A stretch of 64,000 nucleotides of DNA from Sphingobacterium kitahiroshimense (GTDB taxonomy: Bacteria > Bacteroidota > Bacteroidia > Sphingobacteriales > Sphingobacteriaceae). The translations under genes were made by a program, and so were the position numbers. The notes beneath the pieces are model-generated. The model was not told the origin of the DNA, searched no databases, and worked only from the letters and a program-made list of their open reading frames with translations. The stretch lies in the NCBI RefSeq assembly GCF_025961315.1, contig NZ_JAOQNK010000001.1:1054001-1118000 (forward strand), in the 5' to 3' direction. The first letter of the stretch is position 1; the number at the start of each line of letters is the position of its first letter. Positions 28,690 to 36,943 of the stretch are shown in pieces.

Positions 28690-29081
28690 AAAAACTGCTG
28701 CCCTGGATTTACATCCGAAGGTGCCAAAGGCTTTTCACCATTGTGCAGATCAGGGTGCGAATATGCACCAGTATGCCAAAGCTGTAAATATGACTCCACC
28801 TTGCTCATGGACTGCTTCCGTGGTCAATTTTCAGCCTGCAACCTGTTCATTCGAATAAATTGCAGGAACATGTATCACACCGACAGCTTCAGGGCTGATG
28901 AATGTATCTTCTGTAATGATTAATCCGGCAGAAGCACGCTGTTAGTATAAAGTGCCGTTAGCTCAGTTGCTTTATTTTCGGGATTATCAGAATGGCTTCT
29001 GGTCATGGGAGCCATCACTATACGGTTCCGCAATTGTAATCCATTTTTATGGTAAGAATCAAAGATTGCACTGTTTTCCAT
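28690..29081 (-). pseudogene. decayed Old Yellow Enzyme (NADH:flavin oxidoreductase)
   Basis: Starts with an intact OYE N terminus (MENSAIFDSYHKNGLQLRNR, then IVMAPMTRSHSDNPENKA). The reading then breaks. A second frame carries RASAGLIITEDTFISPEAVG and SNEQVAG, then an in-frame stop where a Trp is expected. A third frame carries LQLWHTGAYSHPDLHNGEKP. Only about 130 of ~360 residues remain, and the end runs into the SDR start. At least two frameshifts and one stop mean it is non-functional. Its promoter region still faces the HxlR regulator gene with paired operators. Confidence 0.85.
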
Positions 29082-29110
29082 GGTATTAATAATTTAAAAT
29101 CGTAAATTTG

Positions 29111-29125
29111 CTTGCATTTTGCAAG
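29111..29125. promoter_or_regulatory. HxlR operator candidate 1
   Basis: CTTGCATTTTGCAAG: arms CTTGCA and TGCAAG around TTT. It lies in the divergent region between the Old Yellow Enzyme remnant and the HxlR gene. It is the reverse complement of site 2. Confidence 0.65.
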
Positions 29126-29142
29126 TGCAAATATAAATATCA

Positions 29143-29159
29143 ACTTGCAAAATGCAAGT
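29143..29159. promoter_or_regulatory. HxlR operator candidate 2
   Basis: ACTTGCAAAATGCAAGT: arms CTTGCA and TGCAAG around AAA. Its centre is 33 bp from that of site 1, about three helical turns. It overlaps the upstream ATG at 29152, which supports the later start of the regulator gene. Confidence 0.65.
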
Positions 29160-29184
29160 GTTTTTTAAAAAAAAGTACATTATT

Positions 29185-29598
29185 ATGAAAAATAGATCGC
29201 AATGCCCTATCAGCTGTTCACTAGATATTTTAGGAGATAGGTGGTCATTACTGCTCATCCGGGATTTGATGCTATCGAAGCAATGCACGTATGGTGAATT
29301 CTTAAAATCTGAGGAAAAGATCGCAACGAATATCTTGGCTTCAAGATTGTTGATGCTCGAAGAAAATGGACTGATCAGTAAATTAGAACATCCGGAAAGT
29401 AAAGCAAAAGTGTTATACACGCTTACTAAAAAGGGAATAGATTTACTCCCGTTATTGATTGAAATGCAATTATGGGCAGATAAATATTACACGATACCCG
29501 TAGAACAGAAGGAGATTATTAATGCTGTAAAAAAAGACAAAGCAGGTTTTATAAAAAAACAGAAGAAAATATTATTGGATTTTGTAAAAAACCCTTGA
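29185..29598 (+). CDS. HxlR-family winged-helix transcriptional regulator
   Basis: 137 residues from the chosen start (MKNRSQCPISCSLDILGDRW). The HxlR signature is present: a Cys near the N terminus, DRWSLLLIRDLMLSKQCTYGE, then ASRLLMLEENGLISK and a wing with LYTLTKKGIDLLP. Many members sense electrophiles or quinones through that N-terminal Cys and control a divergent reductase. Here the divergent gene is a decayed Old Yellow Enzyme. An earlier ATG at 29152 falls inside an operator and is less likely. Confidence 0.9.
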   Translation: MKNRSQCPISCSLDILGDRWSLLLIRDLMLSKQCTYGEFLKSEEKIATNILASRLLMLEENGLISKLEHPESKAKVLYTLTKKGIDLLPLLIEMQLWADKYYTIPVEQKEIINAVKKDKAGFIKKQKKILLDFVKNP

Positions 29599-29705
29599 TT
29601 TTTTATAGGAGAATATACTATACCTTAAATATAGTTTAGCAAAGTTGAGTTCTCCCTAACATATTTACAGGAGCAAATACCTAGTTGCCTGCTCCTGTAT
29701 CATGA

Positions 29706-29870
29706 TCACTTTTTCCTTATTCTCTCTAGAAGTCGACTAGTCACATAGCTCAGGTCCGTCCCGACTACAGCCATCAAGGCAGTATGCATAACATCAGCAA
29801 GAGAAAAACTTGCCCAGATGGAACAGAGCTTACCTCCCAGAGTTCCGATACGGATATCATTGCCTTTCAT
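29706..29870 (-). CDS. holin-like small membrane protein (second copy)
   Basis: 54 residues, open from ATG to TGA, and clearly related along its full length to the protein at 35411-35575 (starts MKGNDIRIGTLGGKLCSIWA; SYVTSRLLERIRKK end). Two hydrophobic helices and a positively charged tail resemble small holins. It belongs to a partly decayed copy of the cassette. The neighbouring gene in this copy is broken, so this may be a survivor that is no longer used. Confidence 0.6.
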   Translation of the reverse strand: MKGNDIRIGTLGGKLCSIWASFSLADVMHTALMAVVGTDLSYVTSRLLERIRKK

Positions 29871-30160
29871 CCCGCACCTCCTTTTCTTGATTCGGCAAGA
29901 TCTGCTTTGGTGGTGTAGGCTCCTCCTCTCCTTTTTCGCGACCTAGTACAGCCGGAATTCCGATCTGCTCACCATGTCCGGTATTATTTTCGTTTTTCAA
30001 GTTTATAACTCCCTACCGGGATACAGCTAAGCCTCTCCAAATTATTGCGCCAGGGCAGTTCGATAGTACGGCAGATTACCTCACCTTCAAAAGTGAGGAT
30101 ACCTTTCGACCCTTGCTCTCTAAAAATCCGTTGGAGATGCAAGATTTGTTTTGTTGACAT
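29857..30160 (-). pseudogene. DUF5675 gene fused by deletion to the tail of the small acidic-tail protein
   Basis: Starts as the DUF5675 protein at 36401-36805 (MSTKQILHLQRI, FEGEVICRTIELPWRNN, then CIPVGSYKLEKRK). A one-base insertion then causes a stop; in the shifted frame GEQIGIPAVLGRE continues. At that point it jumps to the tail of the small protein at 35562 (GEEEPTPPKQIL, EKEVRDE). The middle of the cassette, including the repeats, is deleted. The tail overlaps the holin-like start by 14 bp, as in the intact copy. Confidence 0.8.
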
Positions 30161-30293
30161 TTTTATGTTTTAACTATTTACATTCCCTGCTGCCAACTCA
30201 ATGTTCCTACAGTACGACTATAAAATATGGATTCCTAAACTGTTCAGAATTTTTATACATAACACAAAATATAACTTCACAAATGCAACACTG

Positions 30294-30323
30294 TTGCTTT
30301 TTCAGAATTATTTATTACTTTCG
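30294..30323 (+). promoter_or_regulatory. putative promoter of the lipoprotein gene
   Basis: TTG at 30294-30296 and TACTTTCG at 30316-30323, spaced 19 bp, resemble the Bacteroidota -33/-7 pattern with one mismatch. It lies 21 bp before the ATG at 30345. Confidence 0.35.
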
Positions 30324-30344
30324 CCTATTATTAAATAAATAGAT

Positions 30345-31454
30345 ATGATAGAAACATTTAACATGAGACCTCCGCATTTTTTAGTCTATGGATTATTGAT
30401 GTTGGCTTTAATGAGCTGTAAAAAAGATGGCGCGATGGCATTACCTGAGATTTCCTTTGACCTACCCGCAGACATCAATCTGGAGTATGGGAAACATGAT
30501 ACAATTGACTTAAACACATTCATTATTAATCAAGGAAATGGTGTCAATTTTTCTATAGATTTTGAACCCACCGAGAATGTACAGATTACACCCCAAATAA
30601 CATTGCATAATCAACTTGAAAAAGCAATTTTTGTCGATAAATCTGGAAAATTGTTTATTAAAAGCGAAGAATTATATCCTAATGGAACCACCTCCAGCTT
30701 AAATGGCAAAAAAATTCCTGCACAATACAGCGTAACAGTGTCCGCCAAATCAACTGATGGTAAAGAAGTCGCTCAGAAATTGTTGTCAATACGTGTTTTA
30801 GAGTTGGAAGATCTTCAATTTAAATATTTTCATGAATTAAAAAAAGGTCAACTAAAAATGCTTAATACCTTATATTCTGACACAGAAAGTTATTTAACTT
30901 TAGCAAAGCCAGTTCCTTCAAAAAACTTAATACTAAAGTTAAATGAAGCACAAGCAAAAGAGGTGGGATTTTCATTGCAGGACAATGCGCTAAAGGTCTA
31001 TTGGAAAGGTAACCCAAACCAAGAGCATGACAAATACATGGAATTAAATCCTAAATTGGAGAAAGATGGTTTCGCTATCGGCTCAGCAAGTTTTTCGGTC
31101 AGGTACATTCCAAAAATTGAATTCTTTTTTGGCGATTTATATCTCGATCCGTCTACCAAATCCATTAAAAAGATCAATACCAGCTTTAGACGCAGCTCGG
31201 TTGCAGGTGGTAGCATGGTTCAACCTTCTTTTTTTCCAGAGAAATTGATATCCAGCTTTGAAATTTCTTCTATAGAGAAAGATGGTCATGTATTTAATGA
31301 CTCTGAAACAGTATTTACCATAGACAAAGGAACAGGAATGGTAAGTGTAAAAAATAATACTTCATTGAAAGCTGGAATTTACACACTTGCATTACAAGCA
31401 AACACCACGAATGGTCAAAAAGTAATAACAACACTCTCTTTGGGTTTAGAGTAA
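30345..31454 (+). CDS. hypothetical lipoprotein
   Basis: 369 residues, or 363 from the in-frame ATG at 30363 (MRPPHFLVYGLLMLALMSCK), which fits a signal peptide better. The lipobox is LALMSC with lipidation at the Cys, followed by KKDGAM. The rest is beta-rich with repeated blocks of about 110 residues (ITPQITLHNQLEKAIFVDKS; LILKLNEAQAKEVGFSLQDN), suggesting tandem domains similar to DUF5018-type surface lipoproteins. I do not recognise the family and assign no function. It stands alone. Confidence 0.7.
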   Translation: MIETFNMRPPHFLVYGLLMLALMSCKKDGAMALPEISFDLPADINLEYGKHDTIDLNTFIINQGNGVNFSIDFEPTENVQITPQITLHNQLEKAIFVDKSGKLFIKSEELYPNGTTSSLNGKKIPAQYSVTVSAKSTDGKEVAQKLLSIRVLELEDLQFKYFHELKKGQLKMLNTLYSDTESYLTLAKPVPSKNLILKLNEAQAKEVGFSLQDNALKVYWKGNPNQEHDKYMELNPKLEKDGFAIGSASFSVRYIPKIEFFFGDLYLDPSTKSIKKINTSFRRSSVAGGSMVQPSFFPEKLISSFEISSIEKDGHVFNDSETVFTIDKGTGMVSVKNNTSLKAGIYTLALQANTTNGQKVITTLSLGLE

Positions 31455-31658
31455 AAAATTACGTTAGCGACAAAGATCTACGTGTATGCTCCTCACTGTT
31501 AGTAGCAACAGGAATACAAAAAGTAGATAAAGTTTAAATTGCAATTAAGTTGCATCTTTAATTAAGCTTTTGTATCTTAGTACCATAGCAGATCATTATG
31601 CCTTTGCATAATTTTAAGCTGTTCATAAATTTTATTTTTTGATAAATTTTAAAATTTG

Positions 31659-31692
31659 AAACCCTCGAAGATATCCTTTCGAGGGTTTTTTT
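31659..31692 (+). terminator. intrinsic terminator
   Basis: AAACCCTCGAA (31659-31669) pairs with TTCGAGGGTTT (31678-31688), 8-nt loop, T-run to 31692. It lies 205 bp beyond the lipoprotein stop, so either the 3' UTR is long or a small RNA ends here. The rest of 31455-31930 holds only the cassette fragment at 31750. Confidence 0.75.
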
Positions 31693-31749
31693 ATAAATCT
31701 TTTGCGATGTTATATTTGAGAATGTGCATGATGGTAATACAACAATTTC

Positions 31750-31857
31750 CTAATCATCCAGTACGGTCTCCACTACACCAAGCCCCGGAGCGATGTATTT
31801 AATAATATTCAGAGCCTTTTCCGGAAATCTAATAGGCGCTTTTCTAATTGAACTCAT
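31750..31857 (-). pseudogene. fragment of the small acidic-tail cassette protein
   Basis: 35 residues (MSSIRKAPIRFPEKALNIIK, then APGLGVVETVLDD and stop) matching the middle of the protein at 35562-35786 (LPGKAINIIKYIALGLGVVETVMDD). Both ends of the cassette gene are missing. It is a third, isolated relic of the phage-like cassette. Confidence 0.65.
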
Positions 31858-31930
31858 ACAGTGATCGAAAAAACAGGTGAATTTGATTTCAGCATAAAAA
31901 TCTCTATATTTCAGAGTTAAAAAATAACAC

Positions 31931-32725
31931 ATGTTTTATCAACAAATATATCCAATAGAACCACTGCGGAAATATGTTCGCTACTTTTGGGTATTGGAGG
32001 GTAATAGTCTGGATTTTTCTGAAAAAATATTTAAGATAATGTCAGACGGTATGCCAGGTCTTATTTTTCAAACTAACAAAAAGGCATTTCGAGACAAGAA
32101 CAATCAGGAATTACCACAATTATTCGTATATGGACAAACTACACGATATACTGAACAAAGAGCAATAAACAGTTTCCAAAATATTGGAATTTACTTTCAG
32201 CCGAGCGCACTTAAATCCATCTTCAGAATAGATGCAAGCGAACTGACGAACCAATATATTGACATAGACGATCTACTAAAAACTACTATAACTGAACAGA
32301 TTTCAAATACTGCAAGCACTGATGAAAAGATAGCATTACTCTCTACATTCTTATTGCGGCAGTTGCAACGAACAAATATCAATAGTGAAAAACCAGATTT
32401 TGCAATCGCACAACTGGAAAAAGGAATGAGTTTGCAAGATGTGCAAAATGAGCTTAAAATGTCCGAACGTTCATTGGAACGATATTTCAATCAGTACATT
32501 GGCATCTCGCCCAAGTTATTTTCGAAAATAGGTCGCTTTCAATCTGCCTTAGAAATCATACGTCAAAACCCCTTTGAAAAATTGACCGACATCGCTTATC
32601 AAAGTGATTATTTTGACCAATCTCATTTTATCAGGGATTTCAAAGAATTTGCAGGAACAAGTCCAAAGAAATTCAAGCTCCATGCCAATGAGATCGTTTC
32701 GAATTTTCCGGAATGGAAGGTTTAG
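31931..32725 (+). CDS. AraC-family regulator with DUF6597-like N terminus
   Basis: 264 residues. N terminus YPIEPLRKYVRYFWVLEG and IFKIMSDGMPGLIFQTNK is the DUF6597 type. The C-terminal helix-turn-helix pair lies near 150-255 (SLQDVQNELKMSERSLERYF; LTDIAYQSDYFDQSHFIRDF). The NAD(P)H-binding reductase gene follows 65 bp downstream on the same strand and is a likely target. Confidence 0.9.
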   Translation: MFYQQIYPIEPLRKYVRYFWVLEGNSLDFSEKIFKIMSDGMPGLIFQTNKKAFRDKNNQELPQLFVYGQTTRYTEQRAINSFQNIGIYFQPSALKSIFRIDASELTNQYIDIDDLLKTTITEQISNTASTDEKIALLSTFLLRQLQRTNINSEKPDFAIAQLEKGMSLQDVQNELKMSERSLERYFNQYIGISPKLFSKIGRFQSALEIIRQNPFEKLTDIAYQSDYFDQSHFIRDFKEFAGTSPKKFKLHANEIVSNFPEWKV

Positions 32726-32790
32726 ATACTGTCGGTTTTATCCAATTTTATCAAAAAAAAGCCTAATAACTTTGCTTCAAAAAAAGAGTT

Positions 32791-33645
32791 ATGATAGCCA
32801 TTACAGGAGCAAGCGGAAACTTAGGCAAAGCCACTATTCAATTTTTATCGCAGCAAGTCTCACCTACAAACATTGTTGCCATTGTCAGAAACCCAGAAAG
32901 GGTACATGATTTTATTAAACAAGGTATTATTGTCAGGCAAGCAGATTACAACAACTATGAAACGCTTCTGGAAGCGTTTAAAGGTGTTGAAAAGGCCTTG
33001 CATATCTCCACTATCGGAGTAGACTTAAAAACAGCTAAACAGCAGGAAAAAAATGTGGTAAACGCATTGCTAGAAAACAACGTAAAACACATTGTTTATA
33101 CAAGTATGGTACAGACCCAAGCCAACAGGATATTTGAAGGGACTAAAACATCATACGAAACGGAAAAATTGATAAAAGAGACTAAAATACCTTATTCGTT
33201 TTTAAGAAACAGTATGTATATGGAAGCCATTCCCGAACTTATTGGAGATGCGTTGCAATCGGGCGAAATCCGCTACCCATCGGGCGAGGGAAAGATAAGT
33301 TTTGTCTCCAGAATGGATATTGCAGAAGCTATTGTAAAAGTACTAACAGAAAGTACACACGATAATCAAATCTATGAAATAACAGGCAATAAAGCGTATT
33401 CATTTGATGAATTGGCAAAGCTAATCTTTACAGAAAAGGGCATACCAGTACAACATAGCGATATTTCAGAGGAATTCTTCAGAAAAGAACTGACTAGTTA
33501 CCGAATGCCTCTTGAAATAGTCAATTTATTGGTCAGTATGGCAAATGGTATTAAAATAGGTGAGTTTTCCTATGTTGACAACACACTAGAAAAATTGCTT
33601 GGTAGAAAACCGTTAGTCTTGAACGAGTTTATAAAAATCTTTTGA
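32791..33645 (+). CDS. NmrA-like NAD(P)H-binding protein (QOR2/YtfG-type reductase)
   Basis: 284 residues. N-terminal Rossmann motif MIAITGASGNLGKATIQFL, then IVAIVRNPERVHDF and QADYNNYETLLEAFKGVEKA. The body (HIVYTSMVQT, YSFLRNSMYME) matches the NAD(P)H:quinone-reductase-2 group that reduces quinones or senses NADPH. It overlaps the next gene's upstream region and is probably cotranscribed with it. Confidence 0.88.
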   Translation: MIAITGASGNLGKATIQFLSQQVSPTNIVAIVRNPERVHDFIKQGIIVRQADYNNYETLLEAFKGVEKALHISTIGVDLKTAKQQEKNVVNALLENNVKHIVYTSMVQTQANRIFEGTKTSYETEKLIKETKIPYSFLRNSMYMEAIPELIGDALQSGEIRYPSGEGKISFVSRMDIAEAIVKVLTESTHDNQIYEITGNKAYSFDELAKLIFTEKGIPVQHSDISEEFFRKELTSYRMPLEIVNLLVSMANGIKIGEFSYVDNTLEKLLGRKPLVLNEFIKIF

Positions 33646-33647
33646 TT

Positions 33648-34235
33648 ATGTTGTTTAAGGAAGTACATCTGAACGGAATTAAATCGGGAAAAATCACATT
33701 GGCATTTCGTAAGTGGCAAAAGGTTTCTGTAAAATGCGGAAGCCTTTTACATACCTCTGTTGGTTTGATTGAAATCGGTAAAATTGAAACCATAAGCGAA
33801 AATTGTATAACCGAACAGCATGCAATACAGGCCGGTTTTACAGATAAACAACAGTTACTAAAATCATTTACGCATCATAGTACAGGAACCATTTTTAAAA
33901 TATCTGTCAGCTATCATTCCGCAGACCCACGAGTTAAGTTGAGAGAACAAACGGAACTATCAGAAAAGGTATTTACCGATTTAAAAAAGAAATTAGAACG
34001 ATTAGACAATTATAGTAAGAAGGAACATTGGACGAACAAAGTTCTATCTACTATAAACGACAATCCCAATTTACATGCCAAAAGTATAGCAGAATTGACA
34101 GGATTTGAAAAAGAATGGTTAAAGCTGAATATACGAAAATTGAAAAATTTAGGCTTGACCATAAGCCGTAATGTAGGTTACGAACTTTCTCCTTTAGGAA
34201 GCGAATATTTAAACAAACTTTGTAAATTAAAATAG
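33648..34235 (+). CDS. ASCH/PUA-like plus winged-helix protein
   Basis: 195 residues from the ATG at 33648. The N-terminal 75 residues (MLFKEVHLNGIKSGKITLAF, then RKWQKVSVKCGS and IGKIETISE) look like an ASCH domain, a PUA-related RNA- or nucleotide-binding fold. A short linker leads to a C-terminal winged helix near 130-195 (NLHAKSIAELTGFEKEWLKL). It starts 3 bp past the reductase stop. ASCH domains are thought to act with RNA in stress response; the combination with a DNA-binding helix suggests regulation. The function is inferred. Confidence 0.6.
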   Translation: MLFKEVHLNGIKSGKITLAFRKWQKVSVKCGSLLHTSVGLIEIGKIETISENCITEQHAIQAGFTDKQQLLKSFTHHSTGTIFKISVSYHSADPRVKLREQTELSEKVFTDLKKKLERLDNYSKKEHWTNKVLSTINDNPNLHAKSIAELTGFEKEWLKLNIRKLKNLGLTISRNVGYELSPLGSEYLNKLCKLK

Positions 34236-34476
34236 TTAACAACCTAATAGAAACAGTTCACAAATAAAGGCAGTAAAAAGTGAGCTGGGATGAGAGGTTC
34301 AGATCCCATTAAAGTAATGAATCAAGGATTTATCCATCAGTAATCAATAATACAAGATAATATTTATGAATATTTTGAAAAATAATTATTTACAATTTCA
34401 TTTTATTTGGTATTATTGTGATAGTAAAGATCGACAGTAAAGACTTACACCTTCAACGACAACCTTTTTTTTAATC

Positions 34477-35331
34477 ATGATAAACGAGCCCTTAAAAAGG
34501 AAATTTAAAATTTCACCGACCGCCAGTCTAGTACTTTGTTTAGCCAGTGAGCTTTATCGAGACGGAAAAACATGCCAGGCATATGTAGAAAATATCGATA
34601 CTTCAGAAGGAGAATCGCTCGTAAAGAGTTTTAAACAAGTATTCGAACACTCCGAGTCAATCGCAATACTGAGAAAGCGGTATATCCGCCATCTTTTCGA
34701 AGACTATGCTAAGCAATTCCCAAAATTCCAGGTCTGTATTTTAGGAGCTGGTCTTGATCCGCTTTCACTTTATCTGCTAGAACAATATCATGATCAAATC
34801 GAGACTATTTTTGAAGTTGACATGGAATCTATGGACGAAAAACGTGCTATGTATACCAAATTGATCGGTGATAATGATAAATTAAAGCTGATTACTCATG
34901 ATGCTACCGATATTGATCCTTTGTTGGTTGAAATTAAAAAAATGGGCTATCATACATCAATCCCGACGATATTCTTACTGGAGGGTTTTGTTTATTACAT
35001 CAGCCGAGATAAGTTCAGTACTTTGCTTGAAAAATTAGCCGCCGCTGATGGACAGAAAGCAGTAATACTGGACTATGTTATACCATTTGAAGCTGTTCAT
35101 GAAAGCAATCGGGAGAAATCACGCCTCATGCTTCGATCGCTGGAAAAAAGCTTAGGCTGGCCAATTATGGTTTATCATACATTTGATATCACCGGGTTGA
35201 TCCAATTTTTTAAAGGAAATATAATGACATCTGATTCAACACAGTCAATGGAAAAAACATTATATGGGGAAAACAAAATTTACATTGAACCAACAAGTGG
35301 CTTTATGGAAATAATAAGTTTTAAGTTCTGA
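34477..35331 (+). CDS. class I SAM-dependent methyltransferase (leucine carboxyl methyltransferase family)
   Basis: 284 residues. N terminus carries RYIRHLFEDYAKQFP and the SAM-binding motif VCILGAGLDPLSLYL, then FEVDMESM and LITHDATDID. The later PTIFLLEGFVYYIS segment is typical of the LCM/PPM1 family, which methylates carboxyl groups of proteins or small molecules. It stands alone with a terminator after it. The substrate is unknown; some bacterial members belong to secondary metabolism. Confidence 0.85.
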   Translation: MINEPLKRKFKISPTASLVLCLASELYRDGKTCQAYVENIDTSEGESLVKSFKQVFEHSESIAILRKRYIRHLFEDYAKQFPKFQVCILGAGLDPLSLYLLEQYHDQIETIFEVDMESMDEKRAMYTKLIGDNDKLKLITHDATDIDPLLVEIKKMGYHTSIPTIFLLEGFVYYISRDKFSTLLEKLAAADGQKAVILDYVIPFEAVHESNREKSRLMLRSLEKSLGWPIMVYHTFDITGLIQFFKGNIMTSDSTQSMEKTLYGENKIYIEPTSGFMEIISFKF

Positions 35332-35376
35332 TAAAGATATTAAAGTTGGAAAAGCAAATGCCAAATTAATTAAAAT

Positions 35377-35409
35377 AAAAAGGAGACTCTATAAAGAATC
35401 TCCTTTTTT
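35377..35409. terminator. bidirectional terminator hairpin
   Basis: AAAAAGGAGA (35377-35386) and TCTCCTTTTT (35399-35408), 12-nt loop, with A- and T-runs. It sits between the convergent methyltransferase and the phage-like cassette. A near-identical hairpin lies at 12075-12106 beside a cassette relic, so it travels with the cassette. Confidence 0.75.
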
Positions 35410-35410
35410 A

Positions 35411-35575
35411 TCACCTTTTCCTTATCCTTCCCAACAGTCGGCTCGTCACATAACTCACGACTGTCCCGACAACCGCCATCAATGCGGTATGCGCGACATC
35501 ACCAAGAGAAAAGCTAACCCATATCGAACAGAGCGTACCCCCTAAAGTTCCTATACGGATATCATTCCATTTCAT
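35411..35575 (-). CDS. holin-like small membrane protein
   Basis: 54 residues from the ATG at 35575 (MKWNDIRIGTLGGTLCSIWV). Two hydrophobic helices and a basic C terminus (SRLLGRIRKR) give a class-II-holin-like profile. It overlaps the end of the preceding gene by 14 bp. A related copy is at 29706-29870. Function as a holin is inferred from size, topology and its neighbours, not from a motif. Confidence 0.6.
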   Translation of the reverse strand: MKWNDIRIGTLGGTLCSIWVSFSLGDVAHTALMAVVGTVVSYVTSRLLGRIRKR

Positions 35576-35786
35576 CCTGAACCTCCTTTTCTTTATCAAT
35601 TAACAGCTGGTCTGCCGGAGGTGACTCCTCCTCTCCTTTTTTGTCTTTATCATCCATTACGGTCTCCACCACACCAAGCCCCAGAGCAATGTATTTAATA
35701 ATATTTATTGCCTTTCCCGGCAGTTTAATCTGCGCCATCAGTACCACCTGTAGCGCACGGCTTATTTTTTGAATTATCTTTTTCAT
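35562..35786 (-). CDS. small conserved protein with one hydrophobic helix and acidic tail
   Basis: 74 residues from the ATG at 35786 (MKKIIQKISRALQVVLMAQI). A hydrophobic stretch near 27-43 (INIIKYIALGLGVVETVM) is followed by a highly charged tail (DDKDKKGEEESPP..., EKEVQDEME). It is upstream of, and overlaps, the holin-like gene. Fragments survive at 29857 and 31750. It could be an antiholin or spanin-like partner; that is speculation from context. Confidence 0.55.
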   Translation of the reverse strand: MKKIIQKISRALQVVLMAQIKLPGKAINIIKYIALGLGVVETVMDDKDKKGEEESPPADQLLIDKEKEVQDEME

Positions 35787-35806
35787 GTTTTTAATTATTA
35801 AAAGGT

Positions 35807-36402
35807 CTAGCGTTCCGACTGCGTAATTGCACCGAAAAAGAGGCGTTAAAAATGAATTTCTGCCTGAGTGAAACGAGTTTAAATTCATTTAGCCTATTTA
35901 AGGTGAAATAGCATTAAGGAATGCAACCTTGATTTTTTTGATTACTTTTTTCATCAAGAAAACTCTCGAAGAGACTCTTGAGTACCTCGTTAAATCAAAT
36001 CATTAACGAAAAAAGTAATTCGCCCTGTGCCGGCGAAAGAGGCACAAAACATATTATGTCACTCCGTCACTTCGTTACTATGTTACTCTATCACTTGTCA
36101 CTTCGTTACTCGTTCACTGTTCTTTCCCAAAAGCTTCAGGCTTAATCATGAGGCCTAGTATTCCGACTGCGTAATTTTACCGATGAAAAGACGTTAAAAA
36201 TGAATTTCTGTTTGAGTGAAACGAGTTTAAATTCATTTAGCCTATTCAAGGTGAAATAGCATAAAGGAATGCAGCCTTGACTTTTGTCAAACTTTGTGTC
36301 AAGACAAAGTTTGTCGTCCTGTGCCGGCGACAGAGGCACAAAACATATTATGTCACTTGTCACTTCGTTACTCGTCACTATGTTACTCCATCACTCGTCA
36401 CT
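35807..36402. repeat. tandem repeat pair (348-bp offset) with TCACT/TTACT-rich ends
   Basis: 35807-35932 and 36155-36280 match over 126 bp with no indels at a constant 348-bp offset. Both contain AAATGAATTT and AAATTCATTT arms around a TGAGTGAAACGAG loop. A second matching part, starting GTGCCGGCGA and ending CACAAAACATATTATGTCAC, lies at about 36021-36062 and 36315-36356. Each ends in a run of TCACT/TTACT words (36056-36120 and 36348-36402). No gene is seen here; it separates the DUF5675 gene from the small-protein genes. Confidence 0.85.
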
Positions 36403-36805
36403 ACTTTATATGTAAAAACACTTCCTGCTCCATATCCCAAAGCGAATAAACCAGAGACTTCAATTTTGCAAGCGCCTTTTTACTCTCCGTACCGCAACCT
36501 TCACCCGTTAATGCTGTAACCGGAGCAATGCATCCCAATAACTCTTTCCGTGCATCGTTGGCTGCATGGATCAATATCGCTTCACGTCCCAATACAGCCG
36601 GAATTCCGATCTGCTCACCATGTCTGGTATACTTTCGTTTTTCAAGTTTATAACTCCCCACCGGGATGCAGCTAAGCCTCGGCAAATTATTGCGCCAAGG
36701 CAGTTCGATAGTACGGCAGATGACCTCACCTTCAAAAGTAAGTGTACCGTTCGTCCCTTGCTCTCCATAAATCCGTTGGAGATGCAAGATTTGTTTTGTT
36801 GACAT
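36401..36805 (-). CDS. DUF5675-family protein
   Basis: 134 residues. Conserved segments RTIELPWRNNLPRLSCIPVG, HGEQIGIPAVLGREAILIHA and a CIAPVTALTGEGCGTES stretch with Cys and Gly as in DUF5675. The fold is thought to be an L,D-transpeptidase- or lysin-related barrel found in phages and phage-derived loci. Its neighbours (holin-like protein) fit a lysis role, but no catalytic assignment is certain. A broken copy lies at 29857-30160. Confidence 0.7.
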   Translation of the reverse strand: MSTKQILHLQRIYGEQGTNGTLTFEGEVICRTIELPWRNNLPRLSCIPVGSYKLEKRKYTRHGEQIGIPAVLGREAILIHAANDARKELLGCIAPVTALTGEGCGTESKKALAKLKSLVYSLWDMEQEVFLHIK

Positions 36806-36943
36806 CTTATTACATCATCTATTAAAAATTATTATTCATTTTTCAGCTCCACCTGATGAATAAATTTCAGGAAGCAGGTCGTTGCTATAACACAACCACC
36901 CACTACCTGAAAAATAATCCCATCAATACATCCTAAAATTAGA

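Noticed and set aside
28741..28923. Plus-strand 60-codon Cys-rich frame
   Set aside because: Antisense to the Old Yellow Enzyme pseudogene; the cysteines are a by-product.
29152..29184. Earlier ATG for the HxlR gene
   Set aside because: It falls within operator candidate 2 and adds residues (MQVFFKKKYII) not typical of the family.
36056..36402. TCACT/TTACT-rich runs considered as a CRISPR array
   Set aside because: Units are 5-8 bases with no unique spacers of regular length and no cas genes nearby.
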